A stretch of DNA of 64,000 nucleotides, taken from Alphaproteobacteria bacterium. Lineage in GTDB: Bacteria > Pseudomonadota > Alphaproteobacteria > Rhizobiales > OSC116. The stretch is taken from contig NVQL02000075.1 in the NCBI GenBank assembly GCA_002400495.2, forward strand, positions 59,109 through 123,108, given 5' to 3'. The notes beneath the pieces were generated by a model. It saw nothing but the letters and a program-made list of their open reading frames with translations. It had not been told where the DNA came from and ran no database searches. This document shows, piece after piece, positions 17,103-26,464 of the stretch (the first letter of the stretch is position 1; the number at the start of each line of letters is the position of its first letter). The translations under genes and the position numbers were made by a program.

Positions 17103-18575
17103 ATGAATAAACCAGAATTTGACATTACATATAGTCAATTGCCAGCGCAATTATATGCCCACACCAAGCCCGACCCCGCACCAAACGCGGCCTATGTTTG
17201 GCTTAACAATTCGTGGGCACAGTCAATTGGTTTGGATCAAGCTTGGCTAAGCTCAGATGATGCGCTTGGCATGTTTTCTGGAACTGAGGATGTCGAAGGA
17301 TATGCCCCGCTGGCCATGGCTTATTCTGGCCATCAATTTGGGCACTTTTCGGCGCAATTGGGTGATGGCCGCGCTTTGCTGATTGGCGAAATTGTTGGCA
17401 GTGATGCAACGCGGTATGATTTGCATTTAAAAGGCAGTGGCTCGACCGTCTATTCACGGCGCGGTGATGGCAAATCAACATTAAGAGCGGCGTTAAAAGA
17501 AGCGCTATTTTCAGAATATATGGCGGCGATTGGCATTTCGGCCACCCGCACATTGGCAGTGTTTGAAACTGGCGAAATGGTTATGCGAGAAGAGGCTCAT
17601 AAAGGCGCTGTGCTGCTGCGTGCCGCCAAAAGCCTGATCAGGGTCGGCACATTTGAATTTGCAAATATTATGAAGGGCGAGGACATTGTTAAGAAACTGG
17701 CTGATTTTTTAATTGTACGTGAATATACTGATATTGACATCGAAGCTAATGACCGACACCAGCAATTATTTACCCAAATTGTCACCCGTCAAGCTGAATT
17801 AATCGCTAAATGGATGAGCCAAGGTTTTATTCACGGGGTGATGAATAGTGACAATATGGCATTGTCTGGCGAAACCATTGATTTTGGTCCTTGTGCTTTT
17901 ATGGAAAGGTTTAAACCCAACCAAGTGTTCAGTTCGATAGACAAGAACGGCCGCTATGCGTGGAACCGCCAAGCCGAAATGGCGATGTGGAATCTTTCGA
18001 AGTTGGCGCAAAGCCTGCTTGATCTATTTGATGAAAATCAAGAAACGGCGATTCAGATTGCTGAAGAAGAATTAAACAAGTTTTTTCCGCAATTTATGAC
18101 GCATTTCAATCAACTTATCATGCACAAGCTGGGATTAAGCATTGAGGGTGCGCAGGCCGAAGATATGATGAACCAAACCTTCGCCATGTTATCGGCTGCC
18201 AAGCCTGACTACACATTGTTTTTTAGGTATTTAGGCGATGTTTTGATGGGCGAAGATGAAAGCTTGCTTGTGGCGCTGTGCGCAGATGAGCAACCGCTGC
18301 AAAGCTGGCTAAGTGTTTGGCGAGGGCATATTGAAAATGAGGCTATAACCACAACCGAAATTGCCCAAAATATGCAGCAAATCAACCCGATTTACGTGCC
18401 AAGATTTCAGCTGATTGAACGGGCGCTGGAACAAGCTGGAAATGGCGAACTTACGGCATTTAACCATCTACTCAAAGCGCTACAAAACCCATATATTGAA
18501 GCTGGTGAATTTGCTGATTATCTATTTATTGCTGCTGATGGTGATGCTGATGAACAGACATTTTGTGAAACTTAA
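17103..18575 (+). CDS. selO: Protein adenylyltransferase SelO (YdiU/UPF0061)
   Basis: 490 residues, the family's normal length. Conserved blocks include AYSGHQFGHFSAQLGDGRA, LKGSGSTVYSRRGDGK and MNSDNMALSGETIDFGP. SelO is a pseudokinase-fold enzyme that transfers AMP from ATP to Ser/Thr/Tyr of target proteins, with a role in redox homeostasis. The protein ends TFCET, placing a cysteine at the third-last position, where eukaryotic SelO has selenocysteine and E. coli YdiU a regulatory cysteine. It directly follows msrA and ends seven bases before a convergent HxlR gene. Confidence 0.93.
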   Translation: MNKPEFDITYSQLPAQLYAHTKPDPAPNAAYVWLNNSWAQSIGLDQAWLSSDDALGMFSGTEDVEGYAPLAMAYSGHQFGHFSAQLGDGRALLIGEIVGSDATRYDLHLKGSGSTVYSRRGDGKSTLRAALKEALFSEYMAAIGISATRTLAVFETGEMVMREEAHKGAVLLRAAKSLIRVGTFEFANIMKGEDIVKKLADFLIVREYTDIDIEANDRHQQLFTQIVTRQAELIAKWMSQGFIHGVMNSDNMALSGETIDFGPCAFMERFKPNQVFSSIDKNGRYAWNRQAEMAMWNLSKLAQSLLDLFDENQETAIQIAEEELNKFFPQFMTHFNQLIMHKLGLSIEGAQAEDMMNQTFAMLSAAKPDYTLFFRYLGDVLMGEDESLLVALCADEQPLQSWLSVWRGHIENEAITTTEIAQNMQQINPIYVPRFQLIERALEQAGNGELTAFNHLLKALQNPYIEAGEFADYLFIAADGDADEQTFCET

Positions 18576-18582
18576 ATCTTGT

Positions 18583-18939
18583 TCACTCATTGATTAATGC
18601 GGTAGATAGAACCCAAGTTTCGGGCATATATCGATTGCCCCACTTGCACATTTCTTGCAAAATTGGCAATAAAGCTTTGCCTTTGTCGGTCAATTTATAT
18701 TCATATCGGGTTGGGCGTTGTTGGTAAACAACACGATCAGCAAGCCCTGTGCGTTCGATAAGCTCTAACCTTTTGCTCAGCACATTGGTGGCAATGTTTT
18801 CGGTCGAGGTTAAAAATTCACCAAATTTTGATTTCCCAACCAGCATGTCGCGTAAAATAATCAAGGTCCAGCGGTCGCCAAAAATATCTAACGAACTGGC
18901 GATCGGGCATTCAGATCTAGCACAACATTTTATCGACAT
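18583..18939 (-). CDS. HxlR-family transcriptional regulator
   Basis: 118 residues with the HxlR winged-helix: CPIASSLDIFGDRWTLIILRD near residues 11-31, then FGEFLTS and the wing YELTDKG-like YEYKLTDKG. Cysteines cluster at the N-terminus (CCARSEC), as in redox- or aldehyde-sensing members, but sensing is not shown here. It is divergent from the ABC exporter genes, with a perfect inverted repeat in between, and likely regulates them and itself. Confidence 0.9.
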   Translation of the reverse strand: MSIKCCARSECPIASSLDIFGDRWTLIILRDMLVGKSKFGEFLTSTENIATNVLSKRLELIERTGLADRVVYQQRPTRYEYKLTDKGKALLPILQEMCKWGNRYMPETWVLSTALINE

Positions 18940-18950
18940 GGTTTAATCAC

Positions 18951-18977
18951 TAGTTACTTGCAATTTACAAGTAACTA
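18951..18977. promoter_or_regulatory. Perfect inverted repeat, likely HxlR operator
   Basis: TAGTTACTTG (18951-18960) and CAAGTAACTA (18968-18977) form a perfect 10-bp inverted repeat with a 7-bp spacer, 12 bp upstream of the HxlR start. Spacing and symmetry suit a winged-helix dimer. Confidence 0.7.
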
Positions 18978-19071
18978 TCGTACACATAATCTCTCAACAA
19001 TCAACCAAGATATATATTGCCGCGTGAACCGTTGCTATTCGCACTGCATATATAATGAAGGAATGATGCAT

Positions 19072-19989
19072 ATGCTGAAAATAAGCAATTTAACCAAATC
19101 TTACGACAATGGTTTTACGGCGCTTAAGAATATTGATTTAGAGGTTGAATCAGGCGAAATTTTTGCGCTTTTAGGCCCAAATGGCGCGGGCAAAACCACC
19201 TTAATTTCTATTATATGTGGCATGGTCAACCCGACATCGGGCAGTGTTAAAGTCGGTGGTTATGACATATTATCTGACTATCGCAAAGCCCGTAGTTTAA
19301 TCGGGTTGGTGCCGCAAGAAATTACTCTTGAGCCGTTTTTAACGGTGGTGAATTCGCTTAAATTCTCGCGCGGCTTGTTTGGTAAAAAACCTGACCTTAA
19401 ATTAATGGAAGACATTCTCAAAAAACTGTCTTTATGGGACAAACGCAACGATAAAACCGTGACATTATCAGGCGGTATGAAAAGACGGTTATTGATTGCC
19501 AAGGCGCTTTATCACGAACCACGCATCTTGTTTTTGGATGAGCCAACTGCAGGGGTTGATGTTGAATTGCGCAAAGATATGTGGGATTTGGTGGCACAAT
19601 TAAAAGCCGATGGGGTGACGATTATTTTGACCACCCATTATATTGAAGAGGCCGAAGCCATTGCCGACCGCGTTGGCATTATACGTGATGGTGAGTTGCT
19701 GATGGTCGAAAACAAGGCCACATTGGTCGAGCGGCTGGGCAAAAGACAACTCACTGTGCAATTGGTCGACCCGCTCAAGAAATTGCCCGATTATTTACAG
19801 GCTTTAGATTTGGTTTTAGAGGCCAAAACTGGTGATCTAATCTATACTTATGAAGCCGATGGCAAACGCACTGGCATTGCCAATTTATTTTCTACCTTAA
19901 GCGATAATGGCATCATCATCCGCGATGTGCAAACCAGCCAAAGCTCGCTTGAAGACATTATGATCGATATGCTAGGAGACAAAATATGA
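19072..19989 (+). CDS. ABC-2 type exporter ATPase (YadG/DrrA-like)
   Basis: 305 residues. Walker A is [10 protein letters not shown], the signature LSGGM with [10 protein letters not shown], Walker [12 protein letters not shown], and the switch histidine TTHYIEEAE. The C-terminal extension resembles YadG/DrrA drug or lipid exporter ATPases. I choose the ATG at 19072 ([11 protein letters not shown]), with AAGGA nine bases upstream; a longer in-frame reading to 18958 would cross the operator. It overlaps its permease by four bases (ATGA). Control by the divergent HxlR protein suggests induction by a toxic compound. Confidence 0.9.
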   Translation: MLKISNLTKSYDNGFTALKNIDLEVESGEIFALLGPNGAGKTTLISIICGMVNPTSGSVKVGGYDILSDYRKARSLIGLVPQEITLEPFLTVVNSLKFSRGLFGKKPDLKLMEDILKKLSLWDKRNDKTVTLSGGMKRRLLIAKALYHEPRILFLDEPTAGVDVELRKDMWDLVAQLKADGVTIILTTHYIEEAEAIADRVGIIRDGELLMVENKATLVERLGKRQLTVQLVDPLKKLPDYLQALDLVLEAKTGDLIYTYEADGKRTGIANLFSTLSDNGIIIRDVQTSQSSLEDIMIDMLGDKI

Positions 19990-20747
19990 ATTACCAAGCG
20001 GTTAAATCAATCTATGTATCTGAAATGATGCGCGCGATACGCACCATCACTCAAAGCCTTATTTCGCCAGTACTTTCTACCTCGCTGTATTTTGTGGTGT
20101 TTGGCACCGCGATTGGCTCGCGAATGGATGCGATTGACGGGGTCGAATATGGCTTGTTCATCGTGCCAGGGCTGATCATGTTATCAGTATTGGCGCAAAG
20201 TATTTCAAACGCGTCATTTGGTATTTATTTCCCCAAATTCATCGGGTCTATATATGAAATTCACACCGCGCCAATATCGGCTATTGAGATTCTGATCGGT
20301 TATGTTGGGGCTGCGGCCAGCAAGTCTATGTTTATTGGCATTGTCACGCTGATCACCGCCAACTTGTTTGTGCCGCTGCATATTGAGCATCCAATTGCTA
20401 TGTTCAGTTTCCTCATTTTAACCTGTGTTGGTTTTAGTTTGTTTGGTTTTATTATTGGATTATGGGCAAAGAATTTTGAGCAATTGTCACTTATCCCGCT
20501 ATTGGTCATCACGCCATTGGTGTTTTTGGGTGGGTCATTTTATTCGATTTCCATGCTGCCGCCATTTTGGCAAAATGTGTCATTCTTCAACCCTGTGGTT
20601 TATTTGGTTTCGGGCTTTAGATGGAGCTTTTTTGGGGTGGGCGATATGCCGATTAGCACCAGCCTCATTGCCATTGCTATATTTATCGGCATATGCGCGG
20701 CGATCATTACATGGACATTCCGCACGGGTTATAAAATCAAAGAATAG
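19986..20747 (+). CDS. ABC-2 type exporter permease (YadH-like)
   Basis: 253 residues with six predicted membrane helices, matching YadH/NodJ/DrrB-type ABC-2 permeases in length and in the late block [18 protein letters not shown] followed by [13 protein letters not shown]. It should form the membrane channel for the ATPase encoded just upstream. Its stop lies eight bases before the stop of the convergent TRAP gene, with no terminator visible between them. Substrate unknown. Confidence 0.9.
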   Translation: MNYQAVKSIYVSEMMRAIRTITQSLISPVLSTSLYFVVFGTAIGSRMDAIDGVEYGLFIVPGLIMLSVLAQSISNASFGIYFPKFIGSIYEIHTAPISAIEILIGYVGAAASKSMFIGIVTLITANLFVPLHIEHPIAMFSFLILTCVGFSLFGFIIGLWAKNFEQLSLIPLLVITPLVFLGGSFYSISMLPPFWQNVSFFNPVVYLVSGFRWSFFGVGDMPISTSLIAIAIFIGICAAIITWTFRTGYKIKE

Positions 20748-20755
20748 GCGTTTAA

Positions 20756-22078
20756 TCAATAAAGCCAACGCATTAAAAATAATGTGATGGATGGGAACAT
20801 AACCAAAATAACCGTCCTGATTAAATCCGATGTGATAAACGGAATCACGCCTTTAAATGTTTCGGACAAAGGCGTGGTTTTGGCCATCGAATTGATGACA
20901 AATAAATTCATCCCGACGGGCGGGGTGATTAAGCCGACCTCGACCACAATCAGCACCAATATGCCAAACCAGATGGCAAATTCATCGGGCGCAAGGCCAA
21001 AATCTAGCATGGATACGATGGGGAAGAAGATTGGAATGGTCAGCAATATCATTGATAGTGAATCCATCACACAGCCCAATATCATATAGACAATTAAAAT
21101 CAGCACCAAGATAGTCCACGGGCTTAAGCCCAACACGACTACCCAATCGGCAATTTCTTGCGGCACTTGGCTGAGTGCCAAAAAGCCATTGTAAATGCTA
21201 GCGCCGAATACGATGAAAAAAATCATGCCCGTCGCGGTGGCGGTCTGCAAAATAGAATCAATGACGCTGGCTTTGGTCAGGCCGCCATTTAAATATGCCA
21301 ATATGCCTGTGCCTGCCGCGCCGACTGCCGCACCTTCGGTAGGGGTGAAAACCCCCGCATAAATGCCGCCGACCACAATGAGGAATATCGCCAAAACAGG
21401 CCAAACTTTAAACAAAGCCGCAAAGCGCTCGGCATAGGGTGCGCGTTCACGCGAGCCCGCCTCAGCAGGGTAAATGCGAACATAAATAGATATGGCGATG
21501 ATGTAACCAACCGCCGCCAACAGGCCTGGCACCAAAGCCGCGATGAATAGCTTTGCAATGTTTTGCTCGGTTAAAATGGCAAAAATAACCAATACAAATG
21601 ATGGTGGGATGAGAATGCCCAAGGTGCCGCCCGCAGCCAACGCACCCGTGGCTAATTTGCCCGAATAGCCATATTTGCGCAGCTCGGGCAAAGCCACCTG
21701 CCCCATGGTGGCGGCTGTCGCCAATGACGAGCCGCATATCGCGCCAAAGCCCGCACAAGCGCCAATGGCTGCCATGGCCACGCCGCCTTTTTTATGCCCC
21801 ATCCACGTTTCGGCGGCTTTGAACAAAGCTTGTGACATGCCGCCTAAGCGGGCAAATTGCCCCATCAGCAAAAATAATGGAATAATAGTCAGCGAATAGC
21901 TGGAAAAGGTCGAAAAAGTTTCATTTTTTAATTTCGATAATATAGGCACCCAATTGTCACTAATTAAGAACGAGCCGACAAACCCGACCATCAACATTGA
22001 GAGACCAATGGGAATGCGGACGAAAATAAGGAAAATAAGGACGGGGAATGAGTAAATGCCAATTTCTAAACCGCTCAA
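20756..22078 (-). CDS. TRAP transporter large permease DctM (system 1)
   Basis: 440 residues, about twelve hydrophobic segments, with typical DctM family blocks (GGTLGILIPPSFVLVIFAIL near 150-170, FTPTEGAAVGA near 235, and LITPPVGMNLFVINSM near 375). It is the sodium-motive-force-coupled channel subunit of a TRAP importer. The start overlaps the DctQ stop by four bases. The substrate cannot be told; the nearby pobA/pobR remnants could hint at an aromatic acid, but that is only proximity. Confidence 0.92.
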   Translation of the reverse strand: MSGLEIGIYSFPVLIFLIFVRIPIGLSMLMVGFVGSFLISDNWVPILSKLKNETFSTFSSYSLTIIPLFLLMGQFARLGGMSQALFKAAETWMGHKKGGVAMAAIGACAGFGAICGSSLATAATMGQVALPELRKYGYSGKLATGALAAGGTLGILIPPSFVLVIFAILTEQNIAKLFIAALVPGLLAAVGYIIAISIYVRIYPAEAGSRERAPYAERFAALFKVWPVLAIFLIVVGGIYAGVFTPTEGAAVGAAGTGILAYLNGGLTKASVIDSILQTATATGMIFFIVFGASIYNGFLALSQVPQEIADWVVVLGLSPWTILVLILIVYMILGCVMDSLSMILLTIPIFFPIVSMLDFGLAPDEFAIWFGILVLIVVEVGLITPPVGMNLFVINSMAKTTPLSETFKGVIPFITSDLIRTVILVMFPSITLFLMRWLY

Positions 22079-22599
22079 TGCACTGCTCCTGAAGTTGAAC
22101 TGCCTTCGTGCAATTCAAAAAAACGTAAAAAAACCATATATATAGCTACGATGCAACCCAATAAGGCAGCCGATAAACTGACCGCATAAGCCCACCAGAT
22201 GGGATATTGAATGATGAATGTCGTTTCGCCATATTTGCTTTTGGCAATGGTGCCATCAAATAGCTTCCATGCGATGATCAAAATGGCGATGCACATTAGA
22301 GTTTCGGCAATCAAATCGATCCATCTGTTGAGCGAGGCGGGCAAAAAGTTGGTAAAAATATCCACCGCAGCATGGCCGCGTTTGATTTGACACCAGGGCA
22401 AAAATGCGAATACCACAAAGGCTGCACCCGCTTCAATCAGTTCAAAATCGCCCGATATGGGTGCCAGACCCAAAAATATAAAGCTACGGCCAAAAATCGA
22501 AATGCAAGTTAAAATAATCATGGCAAACAGCACAATACCGCCAAGGATAGCCAGAGTTTTGGCCAGCCAATGAATCAGCGGCGTCATTTTATGAATCAT
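22075..22599 (-). CDS. TRAP transporter small permease DctQ (system 1)
   Basis: 174 residues with four hydrophobic helices; the second region carries FLPWCQIKRGHAAVDIFT, the usual DctQ loop. I place the start at the ATG at 22599 with GAAAG a few bases upstream. A longer reading from a TTG at 22644 would begin inside a 12-bp hairpin stem and is unlikely. Part of a dctP-dctQ-dctM operon with a four-base overlap into dctM. Confidence 0.88.
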   Translation of the reverse strand: MIHKMTPLIHWLAKTLAILGGIVLFAMIILTCISIFGRSFIFLGLAPISGDFELIEAGAAFVVFAFLPWCQIKRGHAAVDIFTNFLPASLNRWIDLIAETLMCIAILIIAWKLFDGTIAKSKYGETTFIIQYPIWWAYAVSLSAALLGCIVAIYMVFLRFFELHEGSSTSGAVH

Positions 22600-22633
22600 A
22601 ATTAAACTTTCAATGTCGTGCAGATGCGCATAA

Positions 22634-22669
22634 CAGAGGCGCAAGCATTATGTAATACTTGCGCCTCTG
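22634..22669 (-). other. Stem-loop between dctP and dctQ (system 1)
   Basis: CAGAGGCGCAAG (22634-22645) and CTTGCGCCTCTG (22658-22669) form a perfect 12-bp stem with a 12-nt loop. It starts 17 bp after the dctP stop. No U-run follows in the direction of transcription, so it is better explained as an mRNA 3'-end stabiliser or partial attenuator raising binding-protein levels over permease. Confidence 0.75.
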
Positions 22670-22686
22670 CTTGGATTTGTCTAGCG

Positions 22687-23733
22687 CTATTTCATTGATG
22701 AATGTTTTTCGATCAAGGCTTTGGCTTCTGCAATCAAAGCTTTGCCGTCATAACCTTTGGCATCCATATCTGCAGCCCATTGCTCATAAACAGGCTCAGC
22801 AGCTTCACGCCATTTGGCACTCTGGGCTGCATCTAAAACAATGATGTTATTGCCAGCAGCTTCAGCAGCGGCTCTAACAGGTGCATCATTTTCTTGCATG
22901 ATGTTGGCTGCATCAACACTGAATGCCATGCCCGAATTGTCATCAATGACCTGTTTAAGATCATCTGGCAAAGCTTCATATTTGGCTTTATTCATCGCCA
23001 TCACAAAGGTGATGGTGTAAAGCGCATTGCCAGTAAATTCGGTGTGGTTTTTAACCAGCTCGCTTACTTTTAATGGCCCCGCCACTTCCCACGGGATGGT
23101 GGTGGCATCGATGACGCCTTTTGATAAAGCTTCAGAGACTGCTGGCACGGGCATGCCAACAGGTGTTGCGCCCAATTGGGTGAGCATCATGTTGATGGTT
23201 CTTGAACCACCACGGACTTTTTGGCCTTTTAAATCTTCAACCGTTCTAATCGGTGTCTTAGAATGTATGAGACCTGGGCCATGCACCCAAATGCCGAGCA
23301 CATGCAAGTCTTTAAACTCTTCGTCTTTCATGTCTTTTTCAAACATTTCCCACAAAGCGGCTGAGGTTGCGCCAGCATCAGCCGAAATAAACGGCAGTTC
23401 AAACACTTCGGTACGCGGAAAACGACCTGGTGTATACCCAATCACTGTCCAGATAATGTCAACCGCGCCATCAACCGCTTGGTCGATCAGCTCAGGTGGA
23501 CGGCCACCCAATTGCATAGATGGAAAATGCTGAATTTTAAGTTGGCCACCAGATTGTTCTTCAACCTTAGCGCCCCAAACTTCCAGTACCTTTTTGGGTA
23601 CTGTGGCTTGGCCTGGTAGCATTTGATGTAATTTTAGGGTCACATCTGCTGCCATCGCAACACTGCCCCCCACGCTTACAGCAGCCGTACATAACGCCGC
23701 AGCAAGTATTGTCTTGATTGAAAATCTATTCAT
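22687..23733 (-). CDS. TRAP transporter periplasmic binding protein DctP (system 1)
   Basis: 348 residues. Signal peptide to about residue 28 (ending SVAMAA). The family signature region GQKVRGGSRTINMMLTQLGATPV carries the conserved arginine that usually contacts a substrate carboxylate, and the EALSKGVIDATTIPWE block follows. It delivers an organic acid to the DctQM channel. First gene of its operon; upstream are a purine-rich ribosome-binding site and the decayed pobA gene. Similar DctP proteins bind varied carboxylates, so no substrate is assigned. Confidence 0.92.
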   Translation of the reverse strand: MNRFSIKTILAAALCTAAVSVGGSVAMAADVTLKLHQMLPGQATVPKKVLEVWGAKVEEQSGGQLKIQHFPSMQLGGRPPELIDQAVDGAVDIIWTVIGYTPGRFPRTEVFELPFISADAGATSAALWEMFEKDMKDEEFKDLHVLGIWVHGPGLIHSKTPIRTVEDLKGQKVRGGSRTINMMLTQLGATPVGMPVPAVSEALSKGVIDATTIPWEVAGPLKVSELVKNHTEFTGNALYTITFVMAMNKAKYEALPDDLKQVIDDNSGMAFSVDAANIMQENDAPVRAAAEAAGNNIIVLDAAQSAKWREAAEPVYEQWAADMDAKGYDGKALIAEAKALIEKHSSMK

Positions 23734-23806
23734 ATTCTTCTCCCTTTTAAAAAATTTGAACTGTCTATTTACTAACTATTTGGACTCCCACCAAATGACT
23801 CATGGC

Positions 23807-24345
23807 CTAATAAGGTAGGCCAATAGAATTTTCTACTAATGATTTTAGCGCAGCTTCTGAATTAAATATATAGTCAAGTTCAGCGTTTTGCATTTGACGG
23901 GTAAATACCCCCGCCTCGTCTTCTGCAAGTGGTAATTGATGTAATGATGTCGTCTGGTATTTGTTGGCGGCTCGCGCCATAAAAACCGTCACAACCAGCG
24001 ACAAAGTCACATTCTAATTTAAGCTCAACGCCATCCTTGCTATAATATATTACAGGACGGTCGGTCTGCATGCCTTCGACGCGGGTCACTTCCGCTTCCT
24101 CAATGGTCACGCCGTCCGCTTTTTTACGGATGTCCATCAGATCACGGGTGATCTCCACTTGGCCACAAACATAATGCCCGTGCCAGTTAGCGCTTTGAAT
24201 CAACATGATGACACTTGCCGTTATAGGCGATGTCAAACGCATCATGCATTTCACCATCGGCATCCATATTTTCTGCGGCTTGGGCGGTGCGCAATAAATC
24301 CACACAACTCTGCTCCAATTGAGTCAATTCAGGCGCACAGCATCC
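23807..24345 (-). pseudogene. pobA: Decayed 4-hydroxybenzoate 3-monooxygenase (pobA remnant)
   Basis: Three fragments of PobA lie in different frames on this strand. A piece near 24215-24345 reads LEQSCVDLLRTAQAAENMD, matching the stretch following the FAD-binding region. The next piece, in another frame, reads QVEITRDLMDIRKKA and later CDFVAGCDGFYGASRQQIP. The third piece, in another frame, reads RQMQNAELDYIFNSEAAL and SLVENSIGLPY, matching the PobA C-terminus. The FAD-binding N-terminus is missing, about 180 residues between the last two pieces are deleted, and at least two frameshifts are present. It cannot encode a working hydroxylase. Confidence 0.8.
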
Positions 24346-24448
24346 ATCATGCATGGAACTTCAAGCCACATCAGCATCATAATTTACACCAGTTTTTTAG
24401 ATTTTAAAAAGAAATGGTACTGTTTTAATAGATAAAATTAACTATGAA

Positions 24449-24760
24449 ATGAATGACAATCAAATTAGCGAAAACTACAAACAAAGATTATCAGTCGCGC
24501 AATATGCAAAATCACTCAACATAACCCCGACACATTTAAACCGCGTGTGCAAATCTGTGCTTAACATCTCGCCATCAAATTTAATTGACGAAAGATCGAT
24601 ATTAGAGGCCAAACGCTTATTGAGCTATACCGCGCTGAGCATCGCCGAGATTTCATATGAATTGGGGTTTTGCGATGCGGCACATTTTTCAAAGTTTTTT
24701 CTCAACAAAACCCAGCAAAAACCATCGTCATTTCGTGAAAACACCCTGAATAACGTATAA
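24449..24760 (+). pseudogene. AraC-type DNA-binding domain, truncated pobR-like regulator
   Basis: 103 residues containing only the two helix-turn-helix motifs of an AraC/XylS regulator: SVAQYAKSLNITPTHLNRVC and LSIAEISYELGFCDAAHFSKF. The usual 170-180 residue effector domain is absent, and the sequence upstream is AT-rich with no homologous reading in view. It lies divergent from the pobA remnant, the common position of AraC-type pobR genes, so it is most likely the surviving C-terminus of that regulator. An expressed orphan DNA-binding domain cannot be excluded. Confidence 0.65.
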
Positions 24761-24794
24761 TAGCAATGTGTTTTTATTGATTTTCATTTCCGAA

Positions 24795-25355
24795 TTAGCA
24801 AGATTTTAAAGCCGTCGTTATAATTTTTACTAGTTTACCCATAAACTCGTCATCCATAGGTTCTTGATTGACCAACATATGCCAATATAATGGCCCTGCC
24901 AATAAATCATACGCCAACAAATAATCTGCACCAGCCACCATTTCCTCACGGGAAACTGCTTGATTAATGATTTGATTTATAACTTTGCTTTTTGGCTCTT
25001 GCACTTGTTCTTGAATGATTTTCCCAAGCCGTGTATCTCTGGTCATTTCTGAATAAAGATCGGGTAGAATCTTTTTAAATAAGGGTCTGTTCAAAATCCT
25101 TACGGCTTCACGCAGATATTGATTAACATCGCTTTCCAATGAACCTGTATTTGGTGCTGCAATTATCACAAGTTTGCTTTGTAGCAAAATCTCGATAATC
25201 ATATCCTCTTTTCCAGGCCAACGACGATATAAGGCAGCTTTGCCGACACCAGCGCGTCGCGTCACACCTTCCATAGTCAAACGTGCATATCCCTCACGGG
25301 CTAGTTCAATGATGGCTGCCCGCCAGATACTGTTTGTTAATTTTTGTCTTAACAT
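24795..25355 (-). CDS. TetR/AcrR-family transcriptional regulator
   Basis: 186 residues. The N-terminal helix-turn-helix includes LTMEGVTRRAGVGKAALYRRWPGKEDMI, typical of TetR. The C-terminal ligand domain is of the TetR_C_11-like type found in many regulators of oxidoreductase genes. I take the ATG at 25355 (MLRQKL), which has GGGTGG upstream; a longer frame begins with TTG at 25397. It is divergent from an NmrA-like oxidoreductase gene, with a perfect palindrome in between, so it probably represses that gene. Confidence 0.88.
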   Translation of the reverse strand: MLRQKLTNSIWRAAIIELAREGYARLTMEGVTRRAGVGKAALYRRWPGKEDMIIEILLQSKLVIIAAPNTGSLESDVNQYLREAVRILNRPLFKKILPDLYSEMTRDTRLGKIIQEQVQEPKSKVINQIINQAVSREEMVAGADYLLAYDLLAGPLYWHMLVNQEPMDDEFMGKLVKIITTALKSC

Positions 25356-25522
25356 GGTTAATCCACCCCGTCCAAGCATCGAATAAGCAGCAGCCAATTG
25401 CCGCTGAATAGCAAAATATATATCGTTAGAAGTAGCAATCCCAAATTAAAATAGCCAGTTAAATTTATTTCCTTAAAAATTTAAATGATACGCTTGCGTT
25501 TCGTTTGATTGAAGTTTATATA

Positions 25523-25536
25523 GAACGATATCGTTC
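25523..25536. promoter_or_regulatory. Palindrome GAACGATATCGTTC, likely TetR operator
   Basis: A perfect 14-bp palindrome in the 249-bp divergent region between the TetR and NmrA-like genes, 68 bp before the latter's start. Symmetry and length are typical of TetR-family operators. Confidence 0.65.
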
Positions 25537-25604
25537 CGTATTGTAGTTCGGAGCATATAATTATTTTAAACATTTATCAAAAATTCCAAAGATGGGACAA
25601 TATA

Positions 25605-26453
25605 ATGAGTAAAAAGATTCTTGTAACTGGTGGCACTGGCAATACAGGCGCACAGGTTGCCAAAAGACTGTATGAAATGGGTCATAAGCCGATCGTGGCA
25701 AGCCGATCTGATAAAAAATTCATAGCGGATATGGAGATAGTTAAATTTGATTGGCTGGATGAAAACACCTATAATCACGCCCTCAAGGGCGTTGAAGCCG
25801 TGTATCTAGTGGCGCCTAGCGGTGTTGCTGACCCTGTTTCGATCCTATCAAATTTTATTGATATTGCTAAAAAGCTAGATGTGAGAAGGTTTGTACTATT
25901 GAGCGCATCTTTATTGGAATGTGGCGGCCCTGCGATGGGCAAAGTGCATCAAAAACTAGCCAAAGATAAAGACCTTGAATGGTGTGTATTGAGGCCGAGT
26001 TGGTTCATGCAAAATTTCTCCAAACAACAGCATCTATCTACAATAAGAGATGAGGGCAAGATTTACGCGGCAACTGATGACGGTAAAATTCCATTTATAG
26101 ATGCTGATGACATTGCAGAGGTTGCTGTGCATGCGCTCACCATCACAAATTCATATAATGATGATTTTATTTTAACAGGGCCTCGCGCATTAAGCTATGG
26201 GCAGGCCGCAGAAATTATTTCAGAGGCAATTGATAAGCCAGTATCGCATAAAAAATTGACTGTTGAGCAGTTAACCCAACGTTGGCAAGGTTTTGGGTTA
26301 GATTTAGACTATGCTAAGATGTTGAGCGAAATGGATACCGTTATTAAAGATGGAGTTGAAGATCGCACCACAGATTCAGTGCTTAACATAACTGGCAAAC
26401 CGCCAATCAGCTTAGAGGCATTTGTATTGAAAAATATTGGGGTTTGGCAATAG
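25605..26453 (+). CDS. NmrA-like NAD(P)-binding oxidoreductase
   Basis: 282 residues, atypical SDR of the NmrA/QorB/ergot-biosynthesis-like group. The N-terminal nucleotide-binding motif is VTGGTGNTGAQVA (7-19). VLLSASLLECGG and VLRPSWFMQNF mark the substrate region; there is no classical YxxxK catalytic pair in the usual place, as in NmrA relatives. Members act as quinone or azo reductases or as redox sensors. It ends 11 bp before the convergent kduD stop. Regulation by the divergent TetR protein suggests a response to an electrophilic or aromatic compound. Confidence 0.85.
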   Translation: MSKKILVTGGTGNTGAQVAKRLYEMGHKPIVASRSDKKFIADMEIVKFDWLDENTYNHALKGVEAVYLVAPSGVADPVSILSNFIDIAKKLDVRRFVLLSASLLECGGPAMGKVHQKLAKDKDLEWCVLRPSWFMQNFSKQQHLSTIRDEGKIYAATDDGKIPFIDADDIAEVAVHALTITNSYNDDFILTGPRALSYGQAAEIISEAIDKPVSHKKLTVEQLTQRWQGFGLDLDYAKMLSEMDTVIKDGVEDRTTDSVLNITGKPPISLEAFVLKNIGVWQ

Positions 26454-26464
26454 GTGACAATAAC

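Noticed and set aside
18550..18575. Selenocysteine in SelO
   Set aside because: The C-terminal position is encoded by TGT (cysteine), with no in-frame TGA or nearby SECIS-like hairpin.
18958..19071. N-terminal extension of the exporter ATPase
   Set aside because: It crosses the palindromic operator and has no similarity to ABC ATPases; AAGGA precedes the ATG at 19072.
22600..22644. Longer DctQ start at a TTG
   Set aside because: It would start inside the stem of a 12-bp hairpin, while an ATG at 22599 has a ribosome-binding site.
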